A DNA stretch of 64,000 bases from Halobaculum rubrum. Lineage in GTDB: Archaea > Halobacteriota > Halobacteria > Halobacteriales > Haloferacaceae. The DNA is taken from NCBI RefSeq assembly GCF_019880225.1, contig NZ_CP082284.1, positions 2,604,001-2,668,000 of the forward strand, read 5' to 3'. The notes beneath the pieces were generated by a model. It was given only the letters and a program-made list of their open reading frames with translations. It was not told the origin of the DNA and searched no databases. Position 1 is the first letter of the stretch. The number at the start of each line of letters is the position of its first letter. The translations under genes and the position numbers were made by a program. This document shows, piece after piece, positions 20,069 through 29,283 of this stretch.

Positions 20069-20680
20069 TTACGGGTCGCAGTCGCAGCCCCCCCGCTCCA
20101 GGAGTTCGCCGATCTCGTACCGGCTTCCACAGTCCTCACACAGGACGCTGATGTCGACGAACACTCGAGGCTCGCCCAGCGTGATGTGGTCCCCCTTCTC
20201 GAGCTGATCGAGTTTCCCCTCGGTAACCGTCAGTGTCCGACCACGGATACGTTGCATGTTCTCGGCTTCGACGTCCGTGCGCGGCCGATCGTCGGTGGTG
20301 TGCTCGGCCCCCCGATACTCCGTGAGATACGTTCGAATAGCCTGATAGGTGACGAAGTCGCGTTCGATGCGTTCGATCCCGACGTCCTCACGTTCGAGGC
20401 GTCGTCGGGTTCGCGTCCGGTCGGCAACGCTGATATCGGCATCCGTGAGGAGCCGATAGGTGTTTTCGACCTCGCCAGGGAGTGGTTGCATGCCCGCATC
20501 CGTCATCGCCTGCTCCAGCAACCGCCGGTTGAAGTGGTCGGCGAGATCTCGGAGGCTCATCCGCTCGTCGGTGTCGGTTGTCCATCTCCGTTCCAGTTCG
20601 GCCCCGATCGATCCGAGATCGTACTCCTCGATCAATCGAACAACCTTGATCCGTCGGCCGGAGCTCCCAGTATCACCCAT
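20069..20680 (-). CDS. rdfA: rod-determining factor RdfA family protein
   Basis: 203 residues from the ATG at 20680; a much longer upstream extension of the frame is non-coding in character. It has the family layout: an N-terminal KVVRLIEEYDL..IGAELERRW segment, a middle SLRDLADHFNRRLLEQAM helix pair, and a C-terminal zinc-ribbon-like end (CEDCGSRYEIGELLERGGCDCD). In Haloferax, RdfA is needed for rod formation and acts with the SMC-like Sph3. The same order, rdfA then SMC-like gene, is present here. No ddfA-like gene was seen nearby. Confidence 0.85.
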   Translation of the reverse strand: MGDTGSSGRRIKVVRLIEEYDLGSIGAELERRWTTDTDERMSLRDLADHFNRRLLEQAMTDAGMQPLPGEVENTYRLLTDADISVADRTRTRRRLEREDVGIERIERDFVTYQAIRTYLTEYRGAEHTTDDRPRTDVEAENMQRIRGRTLTVTEGKLDQLEKGDHITLGEPRVFVDISVLCEDCGSRYEIGELLERGGCDCDP

Positions 20681-21446
20681 GAGACGACGTAACCCGTACG
20701 TGATCAATAACCGTATCGGTCGAGTGACGGCCCGCTGCCGTTCGGTTCCGTGTTTCAGGCCCGTTGATCCGTTCGGGAACGCCGCAACGGTACCGTTCAG
20801 CGAAGTGAGATCGGGGGAGGTGGGCGGCACCAACGAGATCCCGATCCGGTTCCGTCTCGCTGTGCCTCCATCTCGAAATAACAAACATAATTTTGTTATA
20901 GTATTGTGGTCAGCGGCCGCCAGTCCGGCTTGTCGATGGGGAAGAGCGTGAACGGCGACCGACTGGACCCGAGTACGAGAGAAAGCGTGGTATTTGCTTG
21001 CGAACAAGTGACTCGTCAGCCGATGCTTACGGCGTCGGATCCGTTGGATTTGAGACGGATGCAGATGACGAATCTGGCAGTTTGCGCTGAACTCGCCGAG
21101 TCTGTCGAGGTTGATCGGATGCCAATTCGGATCCGCTTCGATGACACGGAGAAAGAGGATCGGGGGGATACCCGGCTCAGTATTGGGATGGCTTTGTAGT
21201 GTGAGTTCCAGAGATCGCAAGAATCGAAGCGAGAGAGTCGATCGGTGACTCGCTGCCCATCCGCGAATCGCGGATATCTGTTTTTGACGACAGCAAAATC
21301 CGTGGTGGGCCCTGTACCGAACGTAGTACAGGATCTCCACTCTTCAGAAAGATACCATAGCAAACAGGGCCGAATATGTCGCTGTCCTATTATTAAATCG
21401 ACTACTATTCAATAAAATAGTTGATATTCGAATTTGAACGGGGCGG
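20681..21446. other. gene-free stretch upstream of rdfA
   Basis: About 770 bases with no recognisable gene. The longer open frames on the minus strand (to 21340 and 21363) and on the plus strand (20906-21199) have no family resemblance and mixed codon use. It contains the palindrome at 20878-20899. AT-rich sequence near 21385-21425 probably lies at the 3' side of the IclR gene. Confidence 0.4.
20878..20899. promoter_or_regulatory. perfect 8-bp inverted repeat upstream of rdfA
   Basis: Arms ATAACAAA and TTTGTTAT with a six-base spacer (CATAAT) form a two-fold symmetric site. It lies about 200 bases ahead of the rdfA start in otherwise GC-rich DNA. The symmetry and AT content suit an operator for a dimeric regulator, with the spacer possibly part of a promoter. 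The binding protein is unknown. Confidence 0.4.
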
Positions 21447-22232
21447 TCATTCCGATTTCTCGACTTGGATGTCTAGTTCGATCGTGTTGGCGACGCTGGC
21501 GACATCGAGCGGTACCGAATCGGCGAACTCGGAGGTTTCCATCCGGTTTGTCGGCACAGCCGCAGAGATCGCTCCGATAACGTCTCCGTTCTTCGCAGTT
21601 ACCGCGGACCCCACTGCTCCCAGTCCCGACATGTATTCCTCATCGTTACACGCGTATCCTCGGTCCGAGATATCCTCCAACGCATCGAACAGGTCCGACT
21701 CCTCGACGATCGTGTTCGAGGTGTACTCCGGCATTCCATGCTGCGCAACGATTTCGGATACCCGTTCGTCGGGCATCTCCGCCAACATGGCCTTCCCGGC
21801 GGCGATGACGTGGAGGTGGGTTTGGTCCCCGACTCGGTCCGGAGGCTGAATACTGCCGTGACTTCCGGTCTGTGCGATACAAACGCCCATCCCGAACTCC
21901 TCGACGTAGATCTGGACCCGGGCGTTGATCCTCTGTGCCAACTCCTCTATCTTGTTAGTAGCATGTCTGAAGAAGACGTTTTCCCGACGACGGCGTTCCC
22001 CGACTCGCAAAAATTTGAAGCTCGGAGCGTAGACGCCGTCCGTCTTCGTGACCAGTTGATTCTCGAGGAGGGTAGCGAGGTGTGGATGGACCGTTCCGGG
22101 CGTCAACCCCACGTGTTCGGAGATCTCGGTCAATGTTGCTCCCTGGAGTTCGTGAGTCGAGTCGAGTATCGCACAGCACTTGTCTACCGCCGCGATCGTG
22201 CGTGAATCGTTCGTGTCGGGGGCGTCTGACAT
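21447..22232 (-). CDS. IclR family transcriptional regulator
   Basis: 261 residues. An N-terminal winged helix (about 12-75; LTEISEHVGLTPGTVHPHLATL) is followed by the IclR effector domain (about 85-255), with LHVIAAGKAMLAEMP and RGYACNDEEYMSGLGAVGSAV typical of the family. It lies downstream of and in the same direction as the acyl-CoA ligase, and is a strong candidate for controlling the ligase and the divergent thiolase operon, as haloarchaeal IclR proteins often sit next to the catabolic genes they control. Effector unknown, probably an aromatic or acyl compound. Confidence 0.9.
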   Translation of the reverse strand: MSDAPDTNDSRTIAAVDKCCAILDSTHELQGATLTEISEHVGLTPGTVHPHLATLLENQLVTKTDGVYAPSFKFLRVGERRRRENVFFRHATNKIEELAQRINARVQIYVEEFGMGVCIAQTGSHGSIQPPDRVGDQTHLHVIAAGKAMLAEMPDERVSEIVAQHGMPEYTSNTIVEESDLFDALEDISDRGYACNDEEYMSGLGAVGSAVTAKNGDVIGAISAAVPTNRMETSEFADSVPLDVASVANTIELDIQVEKSE

Positions 22233-22477
22233 ACTATCCTCTGCGAGGCACCGTCACTTATTCTTTTGCACATCGCAAAACCGGAGTGGGAGTGTCGAAC
22301 GCGGTGAACCGCCGCGGAGTCGGGCGACGAGCGGCCCCGTGGGTCAGTTGATCGAATCGACGACATCGGTCGGGTCGGGCGATCCGTCGACAACCGCGTG
22401 ACGGCGACATCGAGGAGATCCCGACGACTCCGGTGTTCAGTCGACGGCCGACGACACGGGTGTCAGAACGGACGGAG

Positions 22478-24058
22478 TCACTCGGTCGGGTCCCCGTGGG
22501 ACTCCCGGAGTTCGACCTTGCGAATCTTGCCCGTGGAGGTCTCCGGGAGGTCGTCGACGAACTCGACGGCAGTCGGACACTTGAAGTGCGCGAGGTTGTC
22601 GCGGGCGAACTCGATGACCCCCTCCTCGGAGAGGTCGGCGCCGGCGTCGTGCACGACGATCGCTTTGGGCGTCTCGCCCCACTTCTCGTGGGGGACTCCG
22701 ATCACGGCGACGCGTTCGATGTCTGGGTGGTCGTAGAGGGCGTCCTCGACCTCGACGCTGGAAATGTTCTCGCCGCCGCTGATGATGACGTCCTTCTTGC
22801 GGTCCTTGATCGAGATCATCCCACGTTCGTCGATAGTGGCGAAGTCCCCGGTGTGGAACCACCCCTCGACCCGGCCGCTGAAGGCCTCTCGGGTCCGCTC
22901 GGGCTTGTTCCAGTAGCGGTCCATGACTTGGTTCCCGCGGACGATGATCTCTCCCATCGTCCTATCGTCGGGAGGGACGTCCTCGCCGTCCTCGTCGACG
23001 AGGCGCAGTTCCGTCCCGAGCATGGCGTTGCCCTGGCGAGACTTGACCGCGAAGCGACCCTCGCTCTCGATCCGACGCGGCGAGTTGCTCGTCGTGATCA
23101 GCGGGCCGGTCTCGGTCAGTCCGTAGACGTGCAAAATATTCCAGCCGAGTTCGTCCTCGACGGTCCGGATCGTGGCCTCCGGCGGCGGGCTGGCCGCGGT
23201 CGCGATCCTGACCGGTTTGTCGCCGGTCGCCGCGATGTCGTGGCTCTGGTAGTGGTCGATCATCTCCTCGAGGACCGTCGGCGCGCCACAGAGGTACGTC
23301 ACGTCGTGGTCGTGGATGCGCTCGAATGCGCCCTCGCCGTCGAAGTGACGCTGGCAGACGTGTGTACCGCCGACGCCGGTGATGGTGTACGGATAGCCCC
23401 ACCCGTTGACGTGGAACATCGGGAGCGTCCAGAGGTAGGCGTCGTCGTCGCTGATCTCGGTGTGGTGGGCGGCGATCAGCGCGTGGTAGTGCTCGGTACG
23501 GTGAGTTCGGACCACGCCCTTCGGGTCGCCGGTTGTCCCGCTCGTGTAGTTGATCGTCGCGGGGTCGTCCTCGGAGATGTCGGGGCGCTCGACGTCTCCG
23601 GGGTCGGCCGCCTCCAGGAGTGACTCGTAGTCGCGCCAGTCGCCGTCGACGCGATCGGCCGGGTTCGCAACGAACGCCGCGGCGGGGACTCGGTCGCGGA
23701 TCGACTCGACCTTCCCGGCGTACTCGTGGTCGGCGATGACCGCTCGGGCCCCGCAGTCGGAAAGGATGTACTCGTAGTCCTCGGCGAGGAGCCGATAGTT
23801 GAGGGGAGCCGAGATGGCCCCGAGGGCGTTGATCGCGAACAGCGTCTCCAGGAACCAGTGCGTGTTCGGGGAGAGCAGTGCCACACGGTCGCCCTTCCCG
23901 ATACCGAGCTCAGAGAGCGCCGCCGCCGCGCGGTCGACTCGCTCGCCGAACTCGGCGTAGGTGTACTCGGTACCGTCGTGAGCGATCACGCCGACTGCGT
24001 CGCCGTAGACGTCGACGCCTCTATCGAGGAAGTCGAGCGTCGTCATCTCTCGATGCAT
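22478..24058 (-). CDS. acyl-CoA synthetase, AMP-forming
   Basis: 526 residues of the ANL superfamily; it activates a carboxylic acid to acyl-AMP and then acyl-CoA. The P-loop is INYTSGTTGDPKGVVRTHR, with VYGLTETGP (A5), GWFHTGDFATIDERG (A7) and KKDVIISGGENISSVEVED (A8 hinge), and the adenylation lysine near the end in STGKIRKVELRE. A second ATG four codons in is an equally likely start. It is divergent from the thiolase/DUF35 operon; together they suggest use of a fatty or aromatic acid. The exact substrate cannot be told. Confidence 0.9.
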   Translation of the reverse strand: MHREMTTLDFLDRGVDVYGDAVGVIAHDGTEYTYAEFGERVDRAAAALSELGIGKGDRVALLSPNTHWFLETLFAINALGAISAPLNYRLLAEDYEYILSDCGARAVIADHEYAGKVESIRDRVPAAAFVANPADRVDGDWRDYESLLEAADPGDVERPDISEDDPATINYTSGTTGDPKGVVRTHRTEHYHALIAAHHTEISDDDAYLWTLPMFHVNGWGYPYTITGVGGTHVCQRHFDGEGAFERIHDHDVTYLCGAPTVLEEMIDHYQSHDIAATGDKPVRIATAASPPPEATIRTVEDELGWNILHVYGLTETGPLITTSNSPRRIESEGRFAVKSRQGNAMLGTELRLVDEDGEDVPPDDRTMGEIIVRGNQVMDRYWNKPERTREAFSGRVEGWFHTGDFATIDERGMISIKDRKKDVIISGGENISSVEVEDALYDHPDIERVAVIGVPHEKWGETPKAIVVHDAGADLSEEGVIEFARDNLAHFKCPTAVEFVDDLPETSTGKIRKVELRESHGDPTE

Positions 24059-24269
24059 GCTATGCCAACACGTAACGGCATAATATAAAATTCTTTCTCA
24101 CCGGTGGGGTGGAATCGATCACGTGTTCACGGCCGGACGCGGGCGGACTCCCCCGATCGATCCGGTTCGCAAGCGGGTCCCCGTCGAGACCAATCCCGGT
24201 GTGTCGACCTGACCGGACTCGTCCGAGCACGGCACCCGCCGTCACCGCGGTTCCACTGGCGCTTCAGAG

Positions 24270-24337
24270 GTGTTCGAACCGGATATATAAACATGCAGAC
24301 ATAATATTTATTACTAACTGTTAGCGAACGCTAGAGG
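24270..24337 (+). promoter_or_regulatory. likely promoter of the thiolase operon
   Basis: The bases GATATATAAACATG at about 24280-24293, followed by ATAATATTTATTAC, form an AT-rich island in GC-rich DNA, with a TATA box some 50 bases ahead of the thiolase ATG. A matching AT-rich stretch at 24080-24090 faces the divergent acyl-CoA ligase. Confidence 0.45.
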
Positions 24338-25504
24338 ATGTCAGGAGCACACATCATAGCGGTCGGTGCCTCTCCGCTGGGCAAGACAGATCTGCCCGGC
24401 CGCGACCTGTTCTCGAGGGCGCTGGCCGAGGCGTTCGAGGGATTGCCCGATCCGGCCGAGGTCGTCGACGGGCTGTACGTCGGCGCCCAGTCCGAACGGT
24501 ACGAGAATCAGATCATGCAGGGCACACTCATGGCCGAATGGGCAGGTCTGCGGAACGTCCCCGCAGAGCGTGTCGAGGCGTGTGCGGCCGCCGGTGCACT
24601 CGCGCTCAAGAACGCAGTCCGAGACGTTCGGGCGGGCGTCCACGACGCGGTGCTGGCCTGTGGCGTGGAGAAGATGACCGCCGGCGGGACCGAAGGTGCC
24701 ACGAACGCGCTCGGTGCCGCCTTCGAGCGGGCGTTAGAACAGCGCTCCGGGATCACCGCGCCCGCCACGTACGCCCTGCTCGCACGGCGATATCTCCACG
24801 AAACGGACGCGACGGAACGAGACCTGGGGAAGATCGCCGTAAAGAACCACGGGAACGCGGCGGACAACCCACGGGCGATGTTCCAGCAAGCAGTCGATAT
24901 CGAGACGGTCATGGACGCTCCCGCCGTCGCTCCGCCACTCAAACTGTACGACTGTGCGCCGGTTACCGACGGTGCCGCGGCCGTCGTCGTCGCGAACGAC
25001 GAGGTGGCGGCCGACCTGCGAAGCCGTTCCGACGCGATCCACGTGGCTGGCGTCGGATCCGCGGCCAACAACCTCGCGGTCGCGGAGCGGGACCTGACGT
25101 TCGTCGAGGGCGCGAACGTCGCCGCCTCGACCGCATACGAGGACGCCGGTGTGGACGCCGCGGATATCGACGTCGCGGAAGTCCACGACGCCTTCACCGT
25201 CTGTGAGGCACTGCTGGCCGAGGCTGCCGAGTTCGCTCCCGAGGGTCGCGGAATCGAGACCGTCGAGGAACCCGAGGACCGGTCGGCGGGCTGGACCGAC
25301 GTCCGGATCAACACCAGCGGCGGACTGAAGGCCCGTGGGCACCCGATCGGGGCGACCGGACTGTTGCAGGCGGTCGAAGCCTACGAACAACTCACCGGAC
25401 GAGCCGGAGAGCGCCAGGTGGCCGACGCCGACACCGCGCTGCTCATCAACGAGGGTGGCGTCGCAGATGCACATACCGTGGCCCACGTCCTGACTGCACA
25501 ATGA
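24338..25504 (+). CDS. thiolase family protein (acetyl-CoA acyltransferase)
   Basis: 388 residues, archaeal/SCP2-type thiolase. The nucleophile is the Cys in RVEACAAAGALAL. The C-terminal catalytic His and Cys-region blocks are EVHDAFTVCE and GGLKARGHPIGATG. Thiolases of this class cleave or form beta-ketoacyl-CoA and work as a complex with a DUF35 protein, which is encoded next with a four-base ATGA overlap. With the acyl-CoA ligase it implies a small beta-oxidation-like or side-chain pathway rather than the mevalonate role, since no HMG-CoA synthase is present. Confidence 0.9.
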   Translation: MSGAHIIAVGASPLGKTDLPGRDLFSRALAEAFEGLPDPAEVVDGLYVGAQSERYENQIMQGTLMAEWAGLRNVPAERVEACAAAGALALKNAVRDVRAGVHDAVLACGVEKMTAGGTEGATNALGAAFERALEQRSGITAPATYALLARRYLHETDATERDLGKIAVKNHGNAADNPRAMFQQAVDIETVMDAPAVAPPLKLYDCAPVTDGAAAVVVANDEVAADLRSRSDAIHVAGVGSAANNLAVAERDLTFVEGANVAASTAYEDAGVDAADIDVAEVHDAFTVCEALLAEAAEFAPEGRGIETVEEPEDRSAGWTDVRINTSGGLKARGHPIGATGLLQAVEAYEQLTGRAGERQVADADTALLINEGGVADAHTVAHVLTAQ

Positions 25505-25995
25505 CCGAAGAGAGCAATTCACCGATGACAGACACCGATTCCACCACGACGGGACCGCTCGTACCGGAAGACATCACCGCCGACTCGCCGTTCACGCTCC
25601 CCGGCTTCTTCGACGAGCTAACTGAGGGCCGGTTGATTGCCGCCCGCTGTACGGAGTGTGATACACACCTGCTGCCGCCTCGCCCCGCCTGTTACAACTG
25701 TGGTAGCAGGGCAGTCACGCTATCGGAACAGCCCCGGACCGGCGATGTGGTCTCGTACACATCGGTCAACCGTCCCCCGTCCGCGTTCGAACAGTTGGCG
25801 CCGATCACCGTCGCAGTGGTCGAACTTGACTCTTCGGCTCGGCTTACGGGCCGCGTCGCCGCTCCGCTCGAGGAGGTCGCCATCGGGGACCGCGTCGAGT
25901 TCCGAGTCCTCGATCGCGAGTCAGTCGATATCGATCCCGACCTGGATCTGTCCTACGAGGAGGAGTGGCCGATGCACGTCTTCGAACCGATTTGA
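25501..25995 (+). CDS. DUF35 Zn-ribbon/OB-fold partner of thiolase
   Basis: 164 residues. A zinc ribbon (CTECDTHLLPPRPACYNCGS) is followed by an OB-fold that in archaeal thiolase complexes shapes the acyl-CoA site. A second ATG eight codons in could be the true start. The stop codon TGA at 25993-25995 is the first part of TGACATCCTCC, a mobile-element end seen twice more in the window; the natural end of the protein may therefore have been altered by an insertion, though the length looks normal. Confidence 0.88.
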   Translation: MTEESNSPMTDTDSTTTGPLVPEDITADSPFTLPGFFDELTEGRLIAARCTECDTHLLPPRPACYNCGSRAVTLSEQPRTGDVVSYTSVNRPPSAFEQLAPITVAVVELDSSARLTGRVAAPLEEVAIGDRVEFRVLDRESVDIDPDLDLSYEEEWPMHVFEPI

Positions 25996-26035
25996 CATCC
26001 TCCTCCGCCTGAAGTCACATAGAACTATTCACGGG
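25993..26035. repeat. truncated IS200/IS605-type element end
   Basis: TGACATCCTCCTCCGCCTGA matches the first bases of the element ends at 37674 and 55489, but the downstream hairpin arm and the other end are not found. I take it as the remains of a lost insertion. Confidence 0.45.
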
Positions 26036-26125
26036 TAGTTGCTTTCACCGCAGGCCAGTGAGGATACTCCGCGAAGTGAGATTGCGAACCGACTACTGTG
26101 GGTCGGCAGGGGTCCAGCACGAGGG

Positions 26126-26302
26126 TTATCGAGGAGATTGGATTGTCAGTTGCTCTATCACCAGTTCCCAATCTGGCATATCTCGATTCCGCACCGCGAT
26201 TCTCGTGTCCGCCACTGGCACACCATTTTCGTATGCTCGGCGCAGGACAGTTGCTAAGGCCCGCTCAAGTTCGGGTTCCGTTGTCGGGTCGAGTTGAGCC
26301 AT
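26126..26302 (-). CDS. small haloarchaeal protein, paralogue of the one at 29284
   Basis: 58 residues from the ATG at 26302. It aligns over its length with the protein at 29284-29463: ELERALATVLRRAYENGVPV against EFEAALGRVVLTALENDIDL, then a basic strand, PDWE or PDVE, and an I(V/E)(E/Q)L end. The pattern suggests a helix followed by a beta hairpin. Function unknown. Its coding status is supported by the paralogue and by a proper start and stop. Confidence 0.6.
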   Translation of the reverse strand: MAQLDPTTEPELERALATVLRRAYENGVPVADTRIAVRNRDMPDWELVIEQLTIQSPR

Positions 26303-26739
26303 ATATCAGGGAACCCGTTCTCTCGGATATTTCCTCGGCGTTACCAACCAACCTATTTATGAGGACTCTCGTTTCGGCGAGCCGCCTTCCGAAGTAAGGA
26401 CCGAAACGATCCACCGATCGGGCTCGTACTCGGGGCAGCTTGAGAGAACTGTTCGTTCGATCTGCGTCTCAAGGGAGCCTTCTCCGTAGAGTGGTATTTG
26501 CTGATCAGGGGTATGCGGGACCCACTCCGACATATCGACTACGGTGTTGTACTTGGTACTACTGTGGAGTGACACTACGCGCGCTCCGAACCGACCGTCA
26601 TCGGTCAGTACCAGCGGTAGCATAACTCTTTCCAGTTGTTCGGAGTGGTGTTGAAGGCAGACTGAACTACCCTCCGCGGCCGTGAGATCAAAGAGAACAT
26701 CTCTTATCCAGCGTTGTGATATCTGAGAGTCATTTCTGG

Positions 26740-27139
26740 GTCCGCATGTCTCGTGTGACTCATTGAGTGTCACGAGCGGCCGGTTTGAAACTCCCGAGCG
26801 GTTATCCAACTCTTCGTGCACGAGATCGAACTGTTCGATGATCTCGGCCACAGTATCGGTCAGACGTGGACGAGATCTCGTACTCCTGAATGAACCGTTT
26901 GTGAGCGGAACACGGATCCCGGGAAATCCCGAGGGCTCCGACCACGTCCGTCACAGAGAGCCATTCGGCATCCCGGAACCGACGGAGGACGTCGGGACAG
27001 ACGGGACTGAAGTCGAAGGGATACCACACGAGTACGACCACCCGTTACCGGTGTGGCCTTTCAGTCGGTGTTTTCCGATCTCGGTGCCGTTCGTACCCGA
27101 CAACGTAGAATCGAGATCGGACTTCGTTTGCTGCATCAC
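26740..27139 (-). pseudogene. peroxiredoxin (AhpC/TSA) broken by frameshifts
   Basis: Three successive minus-strand frames together spell a peroxiredoxin. Near 27060-27139 the frame gives an N-terminal LSGTNGTEIGKHRLKGHTG. Then from 27041 another gives VVLVWYPFDFSPVCPDVLRR, containing the peroxidatic Cys. Then from about 26850 a third gives VAEIIEQFDLVHEELDNRSG. Each step needs a frameshift, so the gene is dead. The third frame stays open to 26357, but its later part has no peroxiredoxin character. Confidence 0.65.
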
Positions 27140-27530
27140 GTGGTTCTCTATCGTTCAACAACCGAATACCGATACGGTTTGGTCAACAATTTCGTTTGTG
27201 CGATACTATGAAATCAGAACGAAATTAACGCTCAACGCACCGGGATGCCTCGGCGTGAACACGGAGGGTGTGTCAGTACGAGGTGATCTCGTTCCACGTC
27301 ACATGAGTCTCCCCACTGGACTAGACGCACCGACGCGGGTGCAAGGCTGACTCTCACTCTGAATCTACCCTGTCCGGAGAATTCGCTGGTCGATAGATCG
27401 ACTGCGGCGGTAGGGTACAGAGTTAGGACACTAGAGGGTACTGCTACGTCGGTGTGTGAACACGATTCTACTTCAGCACCTTGGTTGACAAAGCCGAAAT
27501 TCGAAGTGAACGCTAGACAAGACATCGACC
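27140..27530. other. gene-free stretch
   Basis: No recognisable gene. AT-richer than most of the window. The longest frame, minus strand 27232-27525, is Ser/Val-rich with no family likeness. Confidence 0.35.
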
Positions 27531-27674
27531 GTGACTGAATCAGATCCCGACCCGTCTATGGCGACGCGACACGTCCGCCAGGACTGTGGAGAGCGGTTCG
27601 ACGACCTCCTGAACTCGACCGAATTTCCCCCGTGCCGTGGGTCACCGAGGAGCACGGCTCTCACCCAGAACTGA
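27531..27674 (+). pseudogene. degraded small zinc-ribbon protein
   Basis: A 47-codon frame from a GTG. It resembles small haloarchaeal zinc-ribbon proteins (CRDCGERFDDL...PxCPxCGS), but the first cysteine is changed (VRQDCGERFDDLL) and the second pair is reduced to PPCRGSPRST. It ends just before the DUF5789-like gene. Probably a remnant; a working protein with altered metal binding is less likely. Confidence 0.35.
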
Positions 27675-27971
27675 ATGGAGTACTCCGATCTAAGGCAGTT
27701 GATCGATCAATCGATCGAGTTTCCGATCGCACACGATAGCCTGATCGACCGATTAGGAGCGGTAGAACTGACGGCTCCCACCGGCGATTCCGTTCTCATC
27801 AGCGACATCCTGACAGACACCGGTGAAGCCACGTACTACTCGGTCGAGATGCTTTACACGACGATCATTGGAAACCTCGACGATTCGTTCGTCGGACGTA
27901 AATACTATCACGATCGGGGAGGCGTGGAAACGAGTCTGGATCCGAGACGCTCTACAGAACGATCGCTGTAA
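27675..27971 (+). CDS. DUF5789-like small haloarchaeal protein
   Basis: 98 residues. The layout matches the DUF5789 family: an N-terminal helix ending in EFPIAHDSLIDRLG, a strand ELTAPTGDSVLISDILT, and a conserved end GRKYYHDRGG (usually GRKGYSDRxP). The tail after residue 83 is Arg-rich and may be a frameshifted or extended end. Function unknown; these proteins are widespread in haloarchaea. Confidence 0.6.
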   Translation: MEYSDLRQLIDQSIEFPIAHDSLIDRLGAVELTAPTGDSVLISDILTDTGEATYYSVEMLYTTIIGNLDDSFVGRKYYHDRGGVETSLDPRRSTERSL

Positions 27972-28248
27972 TACTTCTATCCGATGTACTTACCACGCCA
28001 ACCCAAGTGTACCAGTGGGTCTCCGACTCCCTATATTGAGCGTCAAGATCTCTCGGTGGACGCCCGGCAGCCCGGACACACGGCCGAGCGCGACCCTTGC
28101 GGCGAGAGAATCCACTCGAAGTGGCTGTCGCAAATACCTCCGAGGAGCCAGACGGGTGATGGTACGTTGATGTCTCCGGTGGGTAGAGATGCCAGGGGCA
28201 CTGCTATCAACGGGAGAGGCTATCACGGGGTCTCACACGGTTGCTACC

Positions 28249-28398
28249 ATGCCTGAATGTCAAAACTGTGAGGCTCACGTTACTGAGCGATACGTCCGGG
28301 TGTTCGCACCGAATGACCTTGACAACCCACGGGTATGCCCGAGCTGTGAGGACAAGACCCGGGGGAATCATGGGAAGATTCGGGCAAAGCGGAACTAA
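28249..28398 (+). CDS. DUF7563-type small zinc-finger protein
   Basis: 49 residues from the ATG at 28249; an earlier in-frame start at 28189 adds an unrelated N-terminus. Two CxxC knuckles, CQNC and CPSC, flank VTERYVRVFAPNDLDNPRVC. This is the pattern of the DUF7563 zinc-binding proteins, common in haloarchaea and their viruses. It is convergent with the HTH regulator at 28409. Confidence 0.75.
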   Translation: MPECQNCEAHVTERYVRVFAPNDLDNPRVCPSCEDKTRGNHGKIRAKRN

Positions 28399-28408
28399 CG
28401 ACCCAGTC

Positions 28409-29065
28409 TCAGTCGTTTTCCGGATCGACCAATAGGGTATTCGACACCAACGTAGAGATCCCCCGGCGGAGCCGTTCGGTGGCTGCTTGGTCCGAAATAT
28501 CGAAATGTTCCCCGAGGTCCTGCGTCGATACTTCTCGCGGCAACGAATAGTATCCTGACTCCACTGCGTATGTGAGCGTTTCGCGCTGTAGTGGCGTCAA
28601 CCCGAACCAAGGGCCGGCGTCAGGCCTCGTGGGATTGTATATATGCTTGATCGATACCTGGATGTTCTGTTCGATGTAGTGAGCTTGGAACTCCGAGAGC
28701 GCCTCGTGTGTCGGGAATCTGAATTCGAAACTCCACGTCTCGGCGGTGCCGGTCGCGTTCAACAAGACTCCCCTCAGATCGAGAACTGTCTGCAACAGTG
28801 AGTCCTTCGACAGCTCCCAGTCTAGTGCGTACAGCAGTTCTCCCTCGTGTGAGTTGATCAGTTGAATCTTGTTAACCGACGGGTGCTCTCGAACCGCGCC
28901 TTCGAACTCGTCTCGAGTGCCGTTGTGAATTCGAACAAACGGTATCGGTCTCCCCCCTAACGGGACCATCGTTTCAACCGTGATTTCGGTTGATCCTTCC
29001 ACCTGAAGGATCTGCCCCAACTCGAATACATCGGCTGGAATAGTCAACTCAACGATAACTGCCAC
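28409..29065 (-). CDS. bacterio-opsin activator-type HTH regulator
   Basis: 218 residues using the GTG at 29065; the frame extends to 29137, but the extra residues do not look coding. The N-terminal ~150 residues form the bat-associated sensor-like fold (VIVELTIPADVFELGQIL). The C-terminal HTH_10 domain (about 160-215) has GLTPLQRETLTYAVESGYYSLPREVSTQDLG in family style. These proteins activate or repress metabolic genes in haloarchaea. No input domain such as PAS or GAF is attached. Confidence 0.82.
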   Translation of the reverse strand: MAVIVELTIPADVFELGQILQVEGSTEITVETMVPLGGRPIPFVRIHNGTRDEFEGAVREHPSVNKIQLINSHEGELLYALDWELSKDSLLQTVLDLRGVLLNATGTAETWSFEFRFPTHEALSEFQAHYIEQNIQVSIKHIYNPTRPDAGPWFGLTPLQRETLTYAVESGYYSLPREVSTQDLGEHFDISDQAATERLRRGISTLVSNTLLVDPEND

Positions 29066-29283
29066 GGATAACAGACAGTTCGGCCGCAACCCGGATAAAG
29101 GCACCGTAGAGACGGTGTACCGTAGAATGCTTCGCATGGTGTATCATGCTCATCGGAGCTACTAACCGGCCAGCGGACATATCGATAGCTGTAGAAAGAA
29201 ACGACTGTGCACCCCTCCGAACGCGTAGTGACTGATCACACGCTACGTCACCAATGGACCACAGTCAGAGTGTGATTCCCCAT

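Noticed and set aside
20906..21199. 97-codon plus-strand frame as a HalOD1-like protein
   Set aside because: The PLY, DPDAL and FxYxG marks of HalOD1 are missing and the frame shows no other family likeness.
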